From the IMG/VR virus record IMGVR_UViG_3300044844_000380, positions 1 to 35,508 of that record: a stretch of 35,508 bases of DNA; one strand, given 5' to 3'. The stretch comes from a virus. The position numbers and the translations under genes are program-made. The notes beneath the pieces are model-generated. The model did no database searches. It saw nothing but the letters and a program-made list of their open reading frames with translations, and was not told the DNA's origin. Of the stretch, positions 18,142-27,876 are shown one piece after another. How positions within the stretch are numbered: the stretch's first letter is position 1; every line of letters begins with the position of its first letter.

Positions 18142-21100
18142 TCATTTAAGAGATTTACGTACTGACTCAGCTTGCTCGGCGTACATGCCAATTAGTTCTT
18201 TCAAACGGTCAATTTCTTCACGCTTGTCAGAGCCGGTCAGCCCTTCGTTGGCGTTAACTTCCCGAATCTGTTTACGCACTGCAGCCATCTTCTTGGATGT
18301 CTGGTCGTACAGTTTTGCCAAGGCAATCTTGTCGCCCTTCTCTTCCAGGATTTCCATAACTTTATCCGTTTGATTGGATTCAGCGTAGTGGCGCATGTCA
18401 GCAAAGGCCTGGCTAATCTGACGATTGTTCTCATAGAACGCCGTGGCATAGCGCGACTGGTTAGAAGGTAGAGACTTAATCAATCCCAAGCTGGCGCGGT
18501 CCAACCACTTTGCATCAGGATAATCACCATCATTAAACGGCATAACGGCGTAATGACTGGTAACGGCAGCCGTGCTACCCAGCCAACCAAAGTAGGCCTT
18601 GATTGCGTAGTCCACCTGGACGGGCGACAGCTCACCCTTCTCACCCAGGATAGCAGTCATGCCGCCCAGAGCTATGGCCAGCGGGCTAGTTGTGTCAGCT
18701 GCGCGCTCCTGCTTAGACAGACGCTCCATGCCAGCGCTTTCAATTGGCGAGCCGGTGAAGCTATCTTTGTTGGCATACAGGTCTAGCACTGGTTTGAATA
18801 TCTGCGGCACAGGATTCAAAGCAAACGTATCACCCAGCATGCGCTTGATACTGTCGCCAAACTGTTTGCCTTCTGCTTCCTGGTCAACGATCTGCTCCAG
18901 GACGCGCTCAGCCATGGTTCCAAATGCGCCGATTTCAAACGGCTTTGGTACACGGAATGCGAAATCCATACCTGGCAGCTTGAACCACCAGAAATTATCG
19001 CGGTCCCACTCGTCGCGTTTCTTGTAGTCTTCGTCGTCTTTAAAGATCATGTACAAAGCCATAGACGCACCGGCCACAGCCAATGTGGTGTAGCCAAATG
19101 ATTCAGCTTTCTGCTTGTCTGTCTGCTCAATTGGTTTGCCGGTCACGGTGTTGTACAAAACGCGAGCTGTAGGCGTAACGCCATCACGGCCCAGCTTGTA
19201 CAAACCCTGGATGCGAGCATTCATAAACGGAACCACCTGGGTGACCAACCTAAACGCTGGCCACGAACCCTGCATAGAGAAGTCCAGCAGATCCCTGGCA
19301 GCGAACGATGCCTGGAGGTGCGTTAGCTTACGCTCGCGCATCTGGTTATACAAAGCCATGCGGTTAGCGGCTTCAGATTTATTACCCCACTCCTGATACT
19401 TATCCCAGGCCGCGCTCAGGCCGGCTTTAATCTTCTCTGGCGTGTCCAGAATATGTTCACCTTTAACACCTTGAGCCAGCAAGCGTTTAATCAGCCTAGA
19501 CTGGTCGCCCTCATAAGCCGAGCCAAAGTTAAAGATTGCACCGCCAGCCAAAGCAGAAATATGCGCAGGATTATTTTTATCCGTGGCAGCCCAGCCCTCA
19601 ATCACGTTGGCAAATGGATTGCGTTTTAAATCGCTAACAGCAATTGCCTGGATTGAATCGCGAATCAAGTTGTTTGTCTTGAAAGCGGGGGAAATGGTCA
19701 CGCCGTATTGCAGCAGATTCTTGAAGTCGCGAGCTACATCCAGAAACTTTGACTTGGGGCCCAGGTAGCCAATCGATGTAATGGAATCCAGCAGCATCGG
19801 ATCCAGCACTTCAAAGTAGGCGGGCTGACCGTTCATCATTGTCTTGACGACACCTTTGCCGGCCTCGGTGTATTCGGGGCGTAAAGACCCATCACCCACC
19901 AACTCACCAGATTTGGTAGACACAACCTTGCCGTCTTCCCAAGCCAAGCCAACTTTCAAATTAGGAATGGCAGCGCCCACTTCCATGGCTGCATCAAGCG
20001 TTGCGTTGGATGCCTGATTCTTCATCGACGCAGACAGGATATGACTCCAGTTGCGCAGCGTGTTTTCCATCAGATCGCCAAATGGCTTGTCACTCTGACC
20101 CTTTAGTTCAGCACTAAACTTCTGGCTAGTTAAACCAGACGCCGTGGCCGCATCTTGCAGGTCGCCACTCTCCATTTGTTTATAGAACGGAATGTAGAAC
20201 AGGTCCTGAGAGAAGCGTTCGTATGCCTTTTGATCCATCAGGCCGGCGTTGTAAGCAACATCTAGCACAGATTTATTCAGGGCGTTCATGTCCTTCTGGA
20301 CTTCTTGATACACCTCTAAGCGGGGCCTACCATTGATTTCACCTTGCACCAGCTGATCACGGTCAGCAAGCAGCGGGGCTAGGTTAGGAGAGCGTTTGTC
20401 AATAGGCAGGCGGGACTCACGACCAAGGGCAATCCACATCATGTAGCGGTCTGTCTCAGCACCGACCGGTTTCATCGCTTCAAACAAACCTTTGGTCTTG
20501 CCCTTGATATCCAAGGCGCCGCCGTTGTTGTAGACATGGCCGTGCATCAGTAAGCCTTCTAGCGCGCCGTCCACAGTCTTTGACAGACGGGCCATCATGT
20601 AGGCCTCTTCGCTGTAGTCTTTGATGGTGCGGTACTGGTCAGCAATACCCTGGGCAGCACGGCGCCAGAAGCCATCTTGCAAGCCAGCAATACGGTCAAT
20701 GATTGTCTTGGTCTGGGGGTTAAATACTGCGCCCAGCTTCTCAACATAATCCGCATCAAGGTCAGACAGGGCTTCGCGGTTAATAGGCTCACGCTTCTGT
20801 AGCTTCTGTTGGGCTGCAGCTTTGACGGTTGCTGCAACCTTGGCCGCCGACTCACCAGCTTCTTTGAGCATGAACATTTCCATCTGCGCATCTTGCGAGA
20901 TGATTGGCGGAATCGTCATGTCCTTGGCTTTTTGAGCAACTTCATTAGCCGCTTCTAAATACTTCTTGAACGTTTCGTTAGGCAGGTAGCCGGCATTCTT
21001 TACCTTGGCATAGAACGCACGGAGCGAATCAGCCAGGCGTTTAAAGAATTGCTCAACCACACCTACGGGTTTGTCAGACGTCAGCGCCCAACGGGAAACC

Positions 21101-24100
21101 TGGTCGGCGTACCACTCTTTAAAGTTAAACCAATACGAATCCATGTCGGCGGCCATAGCGCCTTCACTAATGTCCGTGGTTTTTGCCGTTGTCTTGGCGC
21201 GCAAAGAATTGACCAGCTCACGAGCAGTCTTGCCTTTGGTAGACGCCAACCACTTGTCGTATTCAGCTTTGATGGCCGCTTGGGTTTCAGCGGGCGCTTT
21301 GTTAAACACCTCAAACTGGTGCATGTGTCCCATTTCGTGCGCCAGAATTTCTAACATTGATGTAATGCTAGAAGACGGCGTCATGGCAATGTAGTAATCC
21401 CCATTAGGCATCTGGCGCATAGAGCCAGCCGAACGGTAGTCCAGGGCAGCAGAACCAACGGCGCGCCACTGTCCCGTCATGTTGTGTGCATCTACGCGGG
21501 CATCAGGGATTGTTGTGATGTAGATATTGTTAGTGATGCCCAACAACTCTTTCCAGCCTTTGACCACGCCCGCAATTTTAGGCGGCATATTCTTGGAAAA
21601 CGCCAACCCATTTTTGTCAAATTTAATAAATGGATTCTCAGCTTCTGCCTGTGCATCGGCTGTTTCCAAATCTAATTTAACCTGACGCAACTCTTTGGTT
21701 TCGGCTGCTGTTAAACCGTTGGTGCCTTGTTGCGTATCAATATCAAAGTTGTTGCGGGTAAAATCTTTGATAGCCACATAAACCGGATTGCCTGTTCGTT
21801 TGTTCCAACCACGAACCAAAGCCAACGATCCACGCTGCCAGACCACCTGGCCGTTCACGCCTTCGGCTCCAGCATCTACAAAAGCAATCTGCTCTGGCGT
21901 AGCATCCCGCAACATGTACAAGAACTCACCTCGGTCAGAGTACTGGACATTCTTAGCCAGCACGAAACGGCCTATCTGGATAACGTCGTCAGCAGCTATC
22001 ACAGGCTGCTTGGTTGCCCGGTCATAGAAGTAGGAATGACGCAGCGGATCAAAGCTAACCTGTGACCATGCCTTATCTTTCAATAAGCGCTGGACCATTG
22101 CATAGGCTTCTTCAGGTGTAATGTTGACCCAGTTACCTTCCATGGTTTGCTGGGGTGACTTGTTGCCCTGCGGCACAACACTGCCACTTGCGCTAATCTT
22201 GGGCTCAGCCTGGGTGGCCACCTTCATGGCGGCCTTTTGATTGCGGATAGAGAACCGTACGTTCTGTATGCGGGCAGCGCTTGAGTAACTGATGGGTGAT
22301 TTAGGATTATTTTCTGGATGGATAGCAACAACGCTACCTGTCAAACCCTGAGCTTTAGCGCGGCCCAGGGCATTAATATCCATGCGCAAACCAACCGGCG
22401 TACCGTCAGCAATTGGCGCATTCATTTTGGATATCTGGTTAGTCTGCAAAACCAGCTTCATGTCAGATTGAGACATGGGCCGCTCAGGGTTTGGAATTGT
22501 GCCAATAGGCATGTAGAAATCTACATACTCATCAAACTGTTCTTTGGTAATGCGGCCAGCTTGTAGTTCGCGAGCAGCCAACACAACCTGTTCGTTGCGA
22601 TTTTCTTTGAGCGTAAAACCCTCTGGCTTCTTGAGCTTTGGAGGTGCCTTGGGCTTTGCTGGTTCGGCAAAGATATCTCCCTGACCTTGGGCCGCGGCAA
22701 CATCAGCATCACGGTCGCTACCTGTCAGGACAAAGTCAGCAGCGGCTTCGTCGGCTTTAGCTTTCTCTTCCGCAGCGCGCTCGGCAGCTTTCCTGTCCTT
22801 TTCCGCTTTGATTGCAGCATCTTGCTTGGCCACAATCTCTTCAACGGAAGGTTGGGTTAGCGTGAGTTCAGCTCCCGCATCGCTCGGTTCGCCAGTATCC
22901 TGGACGCTATCTTCACGGCCTCGGGCGATGGCTCCTTCGAGGGCTGACTTGAAGGCTTTGTAGTAGGCTTGGACTGATTGGTTTTCTGTTTCATAAAAGA
23001 CCTCTTCTCTCATTGATTCTGTATCGATGCCAAGCTCATCGGCCTGGGCCAGCAGCGCGCGCACTTCAGCCTGGACGTCAGGGTCGGCAGCTTCGTAGCC
23101 GGTGCCGTCAAAGTCAGACATCTCATAACCCAGCTCTTCATCGACGGGGGAATACAGGGATGCCTCTTCTTCTGCTTTGCGGTAATCTTCAAAGCGCTTT
23201 TCTTCGTCGCGCTTGGCCATTTCTTCTATATCTTGTTGGCGATACTGCGGCTTCTTGACGCTTTCCGTAATCATGTTGCGGGCGTCGTTCTGGGTAGCTT
23301 TATCACCCAGGTAGCCGGCTGCTTGAAGCTTGGTGTAAGCCTCTTCCATCGTCATGCCTTTGCCTTCGCCAGCAAACAGGTAACGATTACCAACACGGAC
23401 ATTCTTGTCCATGCCCAGGTCAGACATTTCAGTTTTAACTATGCCGCCTTCGCTGGTGATGTACTCGTGGGCAGACATTGGCGTACCCGTAGCCGACGTC
23501 TTGGCCAGGCCTAAACGTTTAGCTTTAGCTTCATCAGCAGCAATCTGCTTGGGCGTCTTGGGCGCCAGGATGAAACCCTTCCCGTTTTTATTGGGCAACA
23601 CGCGCATTTCAGGATAGTTCTTACGCGCCATATCTGCTGACTTGCGGGTTTTAAACGGTACGCCGCCTTCAGTAACGGGCTGCGGTGCTACCGCCAACTT
23701 ACCCTTGTCATCCAACTCGCGCTTGGCAGATGCGTCGTGGCCAATGTTGTCAGGGTGGTTAAAGTAATCCACCTTTGGTTCTTTAGGCTTAACCACTTTG
23801 GCGGGCGGGGCCAGGCCCAGCTCATCCACTTCAGCCTGGCTAAGTTGTGGATACTCTTCCCGAACTTCAGCAGTCGTTGTTGTTTTGCGCGCCTCTGGGG
23901 ATATCACGGTAAAGACAGGCTTACCATCTGTTGACATCAAGCGAGGCGTCACCACTTCTGGAGGCTGAGCCATTCTGGCTGTAGGATTCTGAATGACTGT
24001 ATATCCATCGCGTTTTAAAGCGTCGTACAGCTTGGCAGCATCTGGTGTTACCGAGTTATCAGAAGTAAATTTCAAGCCGCGGCGCTCAGCTTCTGCCACT

Positions 24101-26097
24101 GCATCTTTATAAAGCTGTATAAATTTACCGGTTCCACCTACGCCACCGTTGTCTACATAAATGGGGTACAGACGGTTGTCTTGCATGCCAAACGTAGCGG
24201 TGCCCGTGGTGCCCTTTTTGTCCATTTGAATTTGGAAAAAGAAACCAGGAACCATTTTGCCGGCATTGGCATCTTCAACTTGCTGCTCTTCAAACTTAGG
24301 TTTTTCAAGCGTTAGCTCTGGCGTAGGCGTAACAACAACAGGCTTTTCTGCTTTTGGCTGGGGCGTCAGGTTGCCCTTCTTGTCCAGCTTTAGCTCATAT
24401 CCCAATTCACCCAATGCTTCACGTTGACGTACGTTATTCATAATCGGGTCACGGCTGTATTCGGTAGCCATGATCCCATTCACGCGAGCTTGAATATCTG
24501 TCGCCGCAGCAGCCTTCTTATCCTGCTCGGCTTTAGCAGCGGCCGCAGCCTGGTCTGCCTGGCGCTGACGGATAGACGCCATTAAATCTTCGTTAGCCGT
24601 AGTCCCAGCCAGGGACTGACGCACCTCATCAGCCCTGCGACCTTCGGCAATCTTCGCCTCTTGAGCTGCACGTTCAGCGGCAATATCTCGGCCTGCTGGC
24701 GGGATAGGGGTAACGACATCATTACCCTTTTTGTCTTGCGTAATCTGGTAGCCCAGCATAGCCAGCTGCTCATCACGACGAATAACATTCAGGGCCGGAT
24801 CGCCGCTGTATGTGGCTTCGGCCGCAGCTTTAGCTTCAGCATCACGCTTGGCTTTGGCTTCTTTCTCTGCCTGGATGCGCACCTCTTCGTCGGCAGCAGC
24901 TTTCTCGTCTGCACGGACGCGAGCGGCCTGCATCAAATCTTCATTACGTGGGGCAGCTTGTTGCTCAAACAAACCAGCAGCGCGTTCTTGTGTAGCACGT
25001 TGTGCGTCCAGCTCATCTTGTCTAGCTTTAGCGGCGGCAGCTTCACGCTCACGGGCCGCACCCATGACATCAGCACCCATGCCCTGACGGCCAGCAGCTT
25101 GCTCCTGGAACATCTCGGCGGGTGTTTTTCCGGTTAGGGAAACAGGCGGTTTGTATGCTTCTGGCTCAGGTTCTGGCGTAACTGTAGGCCTGCGTAAAGC
25201 GCCGGAAGCAGCACCGCCAACACCACCCAAAGCAGCACCGCCAAAGAATGCCTCTTTGTATTCGCGCATAGCCTCTTCGCCCTTGAGGGGTAGGCCTGCT
25301 TGCCAACGTTCACCCATTTGCTCCAGCACTTCGGTAGGGGCTTCTGCCACCACACCAACAGTTGCGCCCGTAGCAGCGCGTACACCAGCACGTTTGGCCA
25401 GCTCAGCTGCAACTTGCTGCCCCAGAATCTTTTCCGGAACTTTGCCAAAACCAAGTATTAATCTATCAGCAAAATATCCAATAGGAGCAGTGGCTGCCGC
25501 AGTTCCAAATGCTTTGCCAGGCTCTAGGGTTTCGCCAGTCCTACCCTCTTCGGCTTGACGGCGCATGAAGTTACCAAACTGCTGCAGGCCATATGTACCA
25601 ATACCAGCCAATGGTCCCACCACGGGAGCAAGTGGTCCCGACACGGCAGCAGCACCAACACCCGCAGCCACAGGTATAGCCATAGATGGGGCGCTTTGTA
25701 ATGCCTGCTCAGTAATGTAGGACGGCAGCTTCTTGGCCGCAGCCATCAGACCTTGCTCTTGATATGCTTTTTCCAGATCAGCAAACGATACACCCTGGGG
25801 TTTGCTTGCTTCTGCTTTAGCCTGTGCGCGAATGTCTTCTGCTTGTTTGCTAGCAGATTCTTTCATTCCCAGGGCTGCTTTAATACCCAACCCAATACCA
25901 GATGCGCTTTCGGGTACGGCTTCAAAGCCACGGACCGCAGCAGCTTTAGCACCACCTAGAAAGGTAGGCTCAGCGGGTATAGGCTCAGCCTGCCCCTGCA
26001 AACTCTTGATGTATGTTGCAAGTTGCGTTGCCGCCTGAACGTCACCTGCCGCATGCGCATTTTGTAGCGCACGGTAAAGAGTCTGCATGTCTGCCAT
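18142..26097 (-). CDS. giant polyvalent internal virion protein, 2651 aa
   Basis: The first about 60 residues are followed by hydrophobic, glycine-rich stretches (about 120-165 and 285-300) that could insert in a membrane. Ala/Lys-rich helical repeats with the pattern NxDLMxxxRxRxxD and LGYxxxxDKKGN follow (about 340-570). Then come a GNAT-like stretch (FTSDNSVTPDAAKLYDALKR), a zincin motif HEMGH (His1587, Glu1588, His1591), and near the C-terminus a membrane-like segment plus an LPD38-type end (WFKLPGMDFAFRVPKPFEIG). This is a polyvalent protein of the kind packed in podovirus-like heads and ejected into the cell. The zincin site may be a protease. Confidence 0.85.
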   Translation of the reverse strand: MADMQTLYRALQNAHAAGDVQAATQLATYIKSLQGQAEPIPAEPTFLGGAKAAAVRGFEAVPESASGIGLGIKAALGMKESASKQAEDIRAQAKAEASKPQGVSFADLEKAYQEQGLMAAAKKLPSYITEQALQSAPSMAIPVAAGVGAAAVSGPLAPVVGPLAGIGTYGLQQFGNFMRRQAEEGRTGETLEPGKAFGTAAATAPIGYFADRLILGFGKVPEKILGQQVAAELAKRAGVRAATGATVGVVAEAPTEVLEQMGERWQAGLPLKGEEAMREYKEAFFGGAALGGVGGAASGALRRPTVTPEPEPEAYKPPVSLTGKTPAEMFQEQAAGRQGMGADVMGAAREREAAAAKARQDELDAQRATQERAAGLFEQQAAPRNEDLMQAARVRADEKAAADEEVRIQAEKEAKAKRDAEAKAAAEATYSGDPALNVIRRDEQLAMLGYQITQDKKGNDVVTPIPPAGRDIAAERAAQEAKIAEGRRADEVRQSLAGTTANEDLMASIRQRQADQAAAAAKAEQDKKAAAATDIQARVNGIMATEYSRDPIMNNVRQREALGELGYELKLDKKGNLTPQPKAEKPVVVTPTPELTLEKPKFEEQQVEDANAGKMVPGFFFQIQMDKKGTTGTATFGMQDNRLYPIYVDNGGVGGTGKFIQLYKDAVAEAERRGLKFTSDNSVTPDAAKLYDALKRDGYTVIQNPTARMAQPPEVVTPRLMSTDGKPVFTVISPEARKTTTTAEVREEYPQLSQAEVDELGLAPPAKVVKPKEPKVDYFNHPDNIGHDASAKRELDDKGKLAVAPQPVTEGGVPFKTRKSADMARKNYPEMRVLPNKNGKGFILAPKTPKQIAADEAKAKRLGLAKTSATGTPMSAHEYITSEGGIVKTEMSDLGMDKNVRVGNRYLFAGEGKGMTMEEAYTKLQAAGYLGDKATQNDARNMITESVKKPQYRQQDIEEMAKRDEEKRFEDYRKAEEEASLYSPVDEELGYEMSDFDGTGYEAADPDVQAEVRALLAQADELGIDTESMREEVFYETENQSVQAYYKAFKSALEGAIARGREDSVQDTGEPSDAGAELTLTQPSVEEIVAKQDAAIKAEKDRKAAERAAEEKAKADEAAADFVLTGSDRDADVAAAQGQGDIFAEPAKPKAPPKLKKPEGFTLKENRNEQVVLAARELQAGRITKEQFDEYVDFYMPIGTIPNPERPMSQSDMKLVLQTNQISKMNAPIADGTPVGLRMDINALGRAKAQGLTGSVVAIHPENNPKSPISYSSAARIQNVRFSIRNQKAAMKVATQAEPKISASGSVVPQGNKSPQQTMEGNWVNITPEEAYAMVQRLLKDKAWSQVSFDPLRHSYFYDRATKQPVIAADDVIQIGRFVLAKNVQYSDRGEFLYMLRDATPEQIAFVDAGAEGVNGQVVWQRGSLALVRGWNKRTGNPVYVAIKDFTRNNFDIDTQQGTNGLTAAETKELRQVKLDLETADAQAEAENPFIKFDKNGLAFSKNMPPKIAGVVKGWKELLGITNNIYITTIPDARVDAHNMTGQWRAVGSAALDYRSAGSMRQMPNGDYYIAMTPSSSITSMLEILAHEMGHMHQFEVFNKAPAETQAAIKAEYDKWLASTKGKTARELVNSLRAKTTAKTTDISEGAMAADMDSYWFNFKEWYADQVSRWALTSDKPVGVVEQFFKRLADSLRAFYAKVKNAGYLPNETFKKYLEAANEVAQKAKDMTIPPIISQDAQMEMFMLKEAGESAAKVAATVKAAAQQKLQKREPINREALSDLDADYVEKLGAVFNPQTKTIIDRIAGLQDGFWRRAAQGIADQYRTIKDYSEEAYMMARLSKTVDGALEGLLMHGHVYNNGGALDIKGKTKGLFEAMKPVGAETDRYMMWIALGRESRLPIDKRSPNLAPLLADRDQLVQGEINGRPRLEVYQEVQKDMNALNKSVLDVAYNAGLMDQKAYERFSQDLFYIPFYKQMESGDLQDAATASGLTSQKFSAELKGQSDKPFGDLMENTLRNWSHILSASMKNQASNATLDAAMEVGAAIPNLKVGLAWEDGKVVSTKSGELVGDGSLRPEYTEAGKGVVKTMMNGQPAYFEVLDPMLLDSITSIGYLGPKSKFLDVARDFKNLLQYGVTISPAFKTNNLIRDSIQAIAVSDLKRNPFANVIEGWAATDKNNPAHISALAGGAIFNFGSAYEGDQSRLIKRLLAQGVKGEHILDTPEKIKAGLSAAWDKYQEWGNKSEAANRMALYNQMRERKLTHLQASFAARDLLDFSMQGSWPAFRLVTQVVPFMNARIQGLYKLGRDGVTPTARVLYNTVTGKPIEQTDKQKAESFGYTTLAVAGASMALYMIFKDDEDYKKRDEWDRDNFWWFKLPGMDFAFRVPKPFEIGAFGTMAERVLEQIVDQEAEGKQFGDSIKRMLGDTFALNPVPQIFKPVLDLYANKDSFTGSPIESAGMERLSKQERAADTTSPLAIALGGMTAILGEKGELSPVQVDYAIKAYFGWLGSTAAVTSHYAVMPFNDGDYPDAKWLDRASLGLIKSLPSNQSRYATAFYENNRQISQAFADMRHYAESNQTDKVMEILEEKGDKIALAKLYDQTSKKMAAVRKQIREVNANEGLTGSDKREEIDRLKELIGMYAEQAESVRKSLK

Positions 26098-26106
26098 AGC
26101 CCAACC

Positions 26107-27867
26107 TTATTTTGCGTATTGATTTACCAAGCTCTCAATGTTTGAAGGCAGGTCAGGCATGATGCCCGCGTTGCGCTCAATCTCTTGCATGATAGCTTTA
26201 GCTGCTGCTTTCTTGGCAGGATCTTTACTGAAATAGTACTGTTGTGCAGCGTTTTTATACGGCTCGCTTTTCTCAACCAGGGCTTGACGCTGCAACGCAA
26301 CCTTGTCCTGGGCTGTGGCGCCCCTGGTTCCGGTCTTGATGCGCTCAATATCTACCAACATTTGCTCGGCAGCCTGGGGGTCTTTAGCTTTCAGCGCGCC
26401 GTACTGGGACAGCAGGCGCTCAGTTTCACCTGGACGGTTGGCAGCTGCAGTTTGAATACGTTGGACCTCTAGTGCATTCAAGTTGCGCTCTTTAGCAATC
26501 TGCATTTGAACGGCATTGCTAGCGGCCTGGTTAGCCAAATTAACGTTGCCCTGCATCTGTGAGCCCAGCACACTGGCGCCAGTAGTAGCTGATGTGTCGC
26601 GCATTCTGGTCAGCACATCGGCAACTTTATTAGCTCCGGCAATACCTTCTGTACGACGGGCAACATCTACCGCGTTACGCAATTCCATCTCTTGTTGTTG
26701 CATCTTCAAATCTTCAGCGCGCTTCTGGGTTTGCATAGCTGTATAAGCTGGAGCCAAACCAGATAAACCTTTGGACTGACCGGCTTGGCCAAACACGCGG
26801 ATCAAATCATCTAAACCGGATGGTCTAGATTTCTCATACAAGTCACGAGCCGCTTGGATTCGTGACTCTTGTTCTTCGCCGCCACGACCTGTCACGCCCA
26901 TGGCTGCTAAGCGCGCTTGGTTTTCTGTCAGTAAAGTTGATTGATCTGGGGCTTTCAAAGCCGTAGCTACAGCGGCGGCCGCGGCTGGGTCACTTAATGC
27001 GGGAATGTTTGGTGTACCTGGTACGCCCACATTTAAAGGCTCTTGCACTGGGCCCATCTGTTGTGTCGCTGGCTTTGCGCCTTGCTGCGCACCAGGTGGG
27101 CGAGGGGGTGCAGGCGGGCGAGGAGGGGCCGCAGCCAGCACATTTGTTGCTTTGGTTTGGCCGTAAGGAATGATCATATCTCCAGCGGCAGGAGCAGCAG
27201 CCATTAATTGCTTAATGCCGCCAACGTCTTTGGCGCCTGTCGCAGGACGATCCGCGCCGGCAGCTGACATTTCTTTTGCATACGCAGCCTCAACAGCAGC
27301 CAAAGCTGATTGTGCTTTTGCCAATGCATCTTGCGCCGCTTGGTAACCTTCTGGGTCATTCTTACGCTGAGCTAAACCATAAGTTCTAACTTTGGCTTGA
27401 GCTTCTTTGGCCGCCTCACGGGCACTATCCACATCACCACCGGAAGTAAAGGCAACAATGCCACCGCCGTCATAGTTAAAACGTACAGGCACGTTGGCCA
27501 GGCCGCCACGGGCCATCATCATTTCTGCGTCTGGTTGCATCTCTGGCTCTGGCGTACCTTCTGGTACAGGACCTGCTGGTGGGCGCTGCCCCATTTGCCC
27601 CATTTGCTGCTGCTGAGCCATACGCTGCTGGGCCATTTGCAAACCCATCAAGCCGGCCTTCTGCTCAATCTGTTCTTTTACACTAGGCTGCGGGCCTTGA
27701 ACACCGCCTTGCATAGCTTTCATTTTCTGCGCACGTTGCAGCTGGGCTTGGATTTCTCCCGTTGCCAACCAAGGTGGAATTAAATCCGGGGCAAATCCAT
27801 CAGCAAACTTTTGTAATTGTGCCGGGCCCATGCCCTTTGCAAGTTCTTGTGCTTTAACGAGATTCAT
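26107..27867 (-). CDS. putative internal virion protein, 586 aa
   Basis: The N-terminal part is Gln/Met-rich (MAQQQQMGQMGQ), followed by MMARGGLANVPVRFNYDGG and GGGIVAFTSGGD, a pattern I know from structural proteins of podovirus-like phages. The middle is Ala/Pro-rich and the last third is helical with Gln- and Ala-rich coiled-coil-like stretches. It shares the MAxGG word with its two upstream neighbours. It sits directly upstream of the giant protein in the late operon, so it is probably a co-packaged internal or tail protein. Confidence 0.7.
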   Translation of the reverse strand: MNLVKAQELAKGMGPAQLQKFADGFAPDLIPPWLATGEIQAQLQRAQKMKAMQGGVQGPQPSVKEQIEQKAGLMGLQMAQQRMAQQQQMGQMGQRPPAGPVPEGTPEPEMQPDAEMMMARGGLANVPVRFNYDGGGIVAFTSGGDVDSAREAAKEAQAKVRTYGLAQRKNDPEGYQAAQDALAKAQSALAAVEAAYAKEMSAAGADRPATGAKDVGGIKQLMAAAPAAGDMIIPYGQTKATNVLAAAPPRPPAPPRPPGAQQGAKPATQQMGPVQEPLNVGVPGTPNIPALSDPAAAAAVATALKAPDQSTLLTENQARLAAMGVTGRGGEEQESRIQAARDLYEKSRPSGLDDLIRVFGQAGQSKGLSGLAPAYTAMQTQKRAEDLKMQQQEMELRNAVDVARRTEGIAGANKVADVLTRMRDTSATTGASVLGSQMQGNVNLANQAASNAVQMQIAKERNLNALEVQRIQTAAANRPGETERLLSQYGALKAKDPQAAEQMLVDIERIKTGTRGATAQDKVALQRQALVEKSEPYKNAAQQYYFSKDPAKKAAAKAIMQEIERNAGIMPDLPSNIESLVNQYAK

Positions 27868-27876
27868 ATTTCACCT

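Noticed and set aside
21049-21394. Open frames opposite the giant virion gene (two overlapping plus frames)
   Set aside because: Antisense shadows of a well-supported coding sequence; no ribosome sites and no families.
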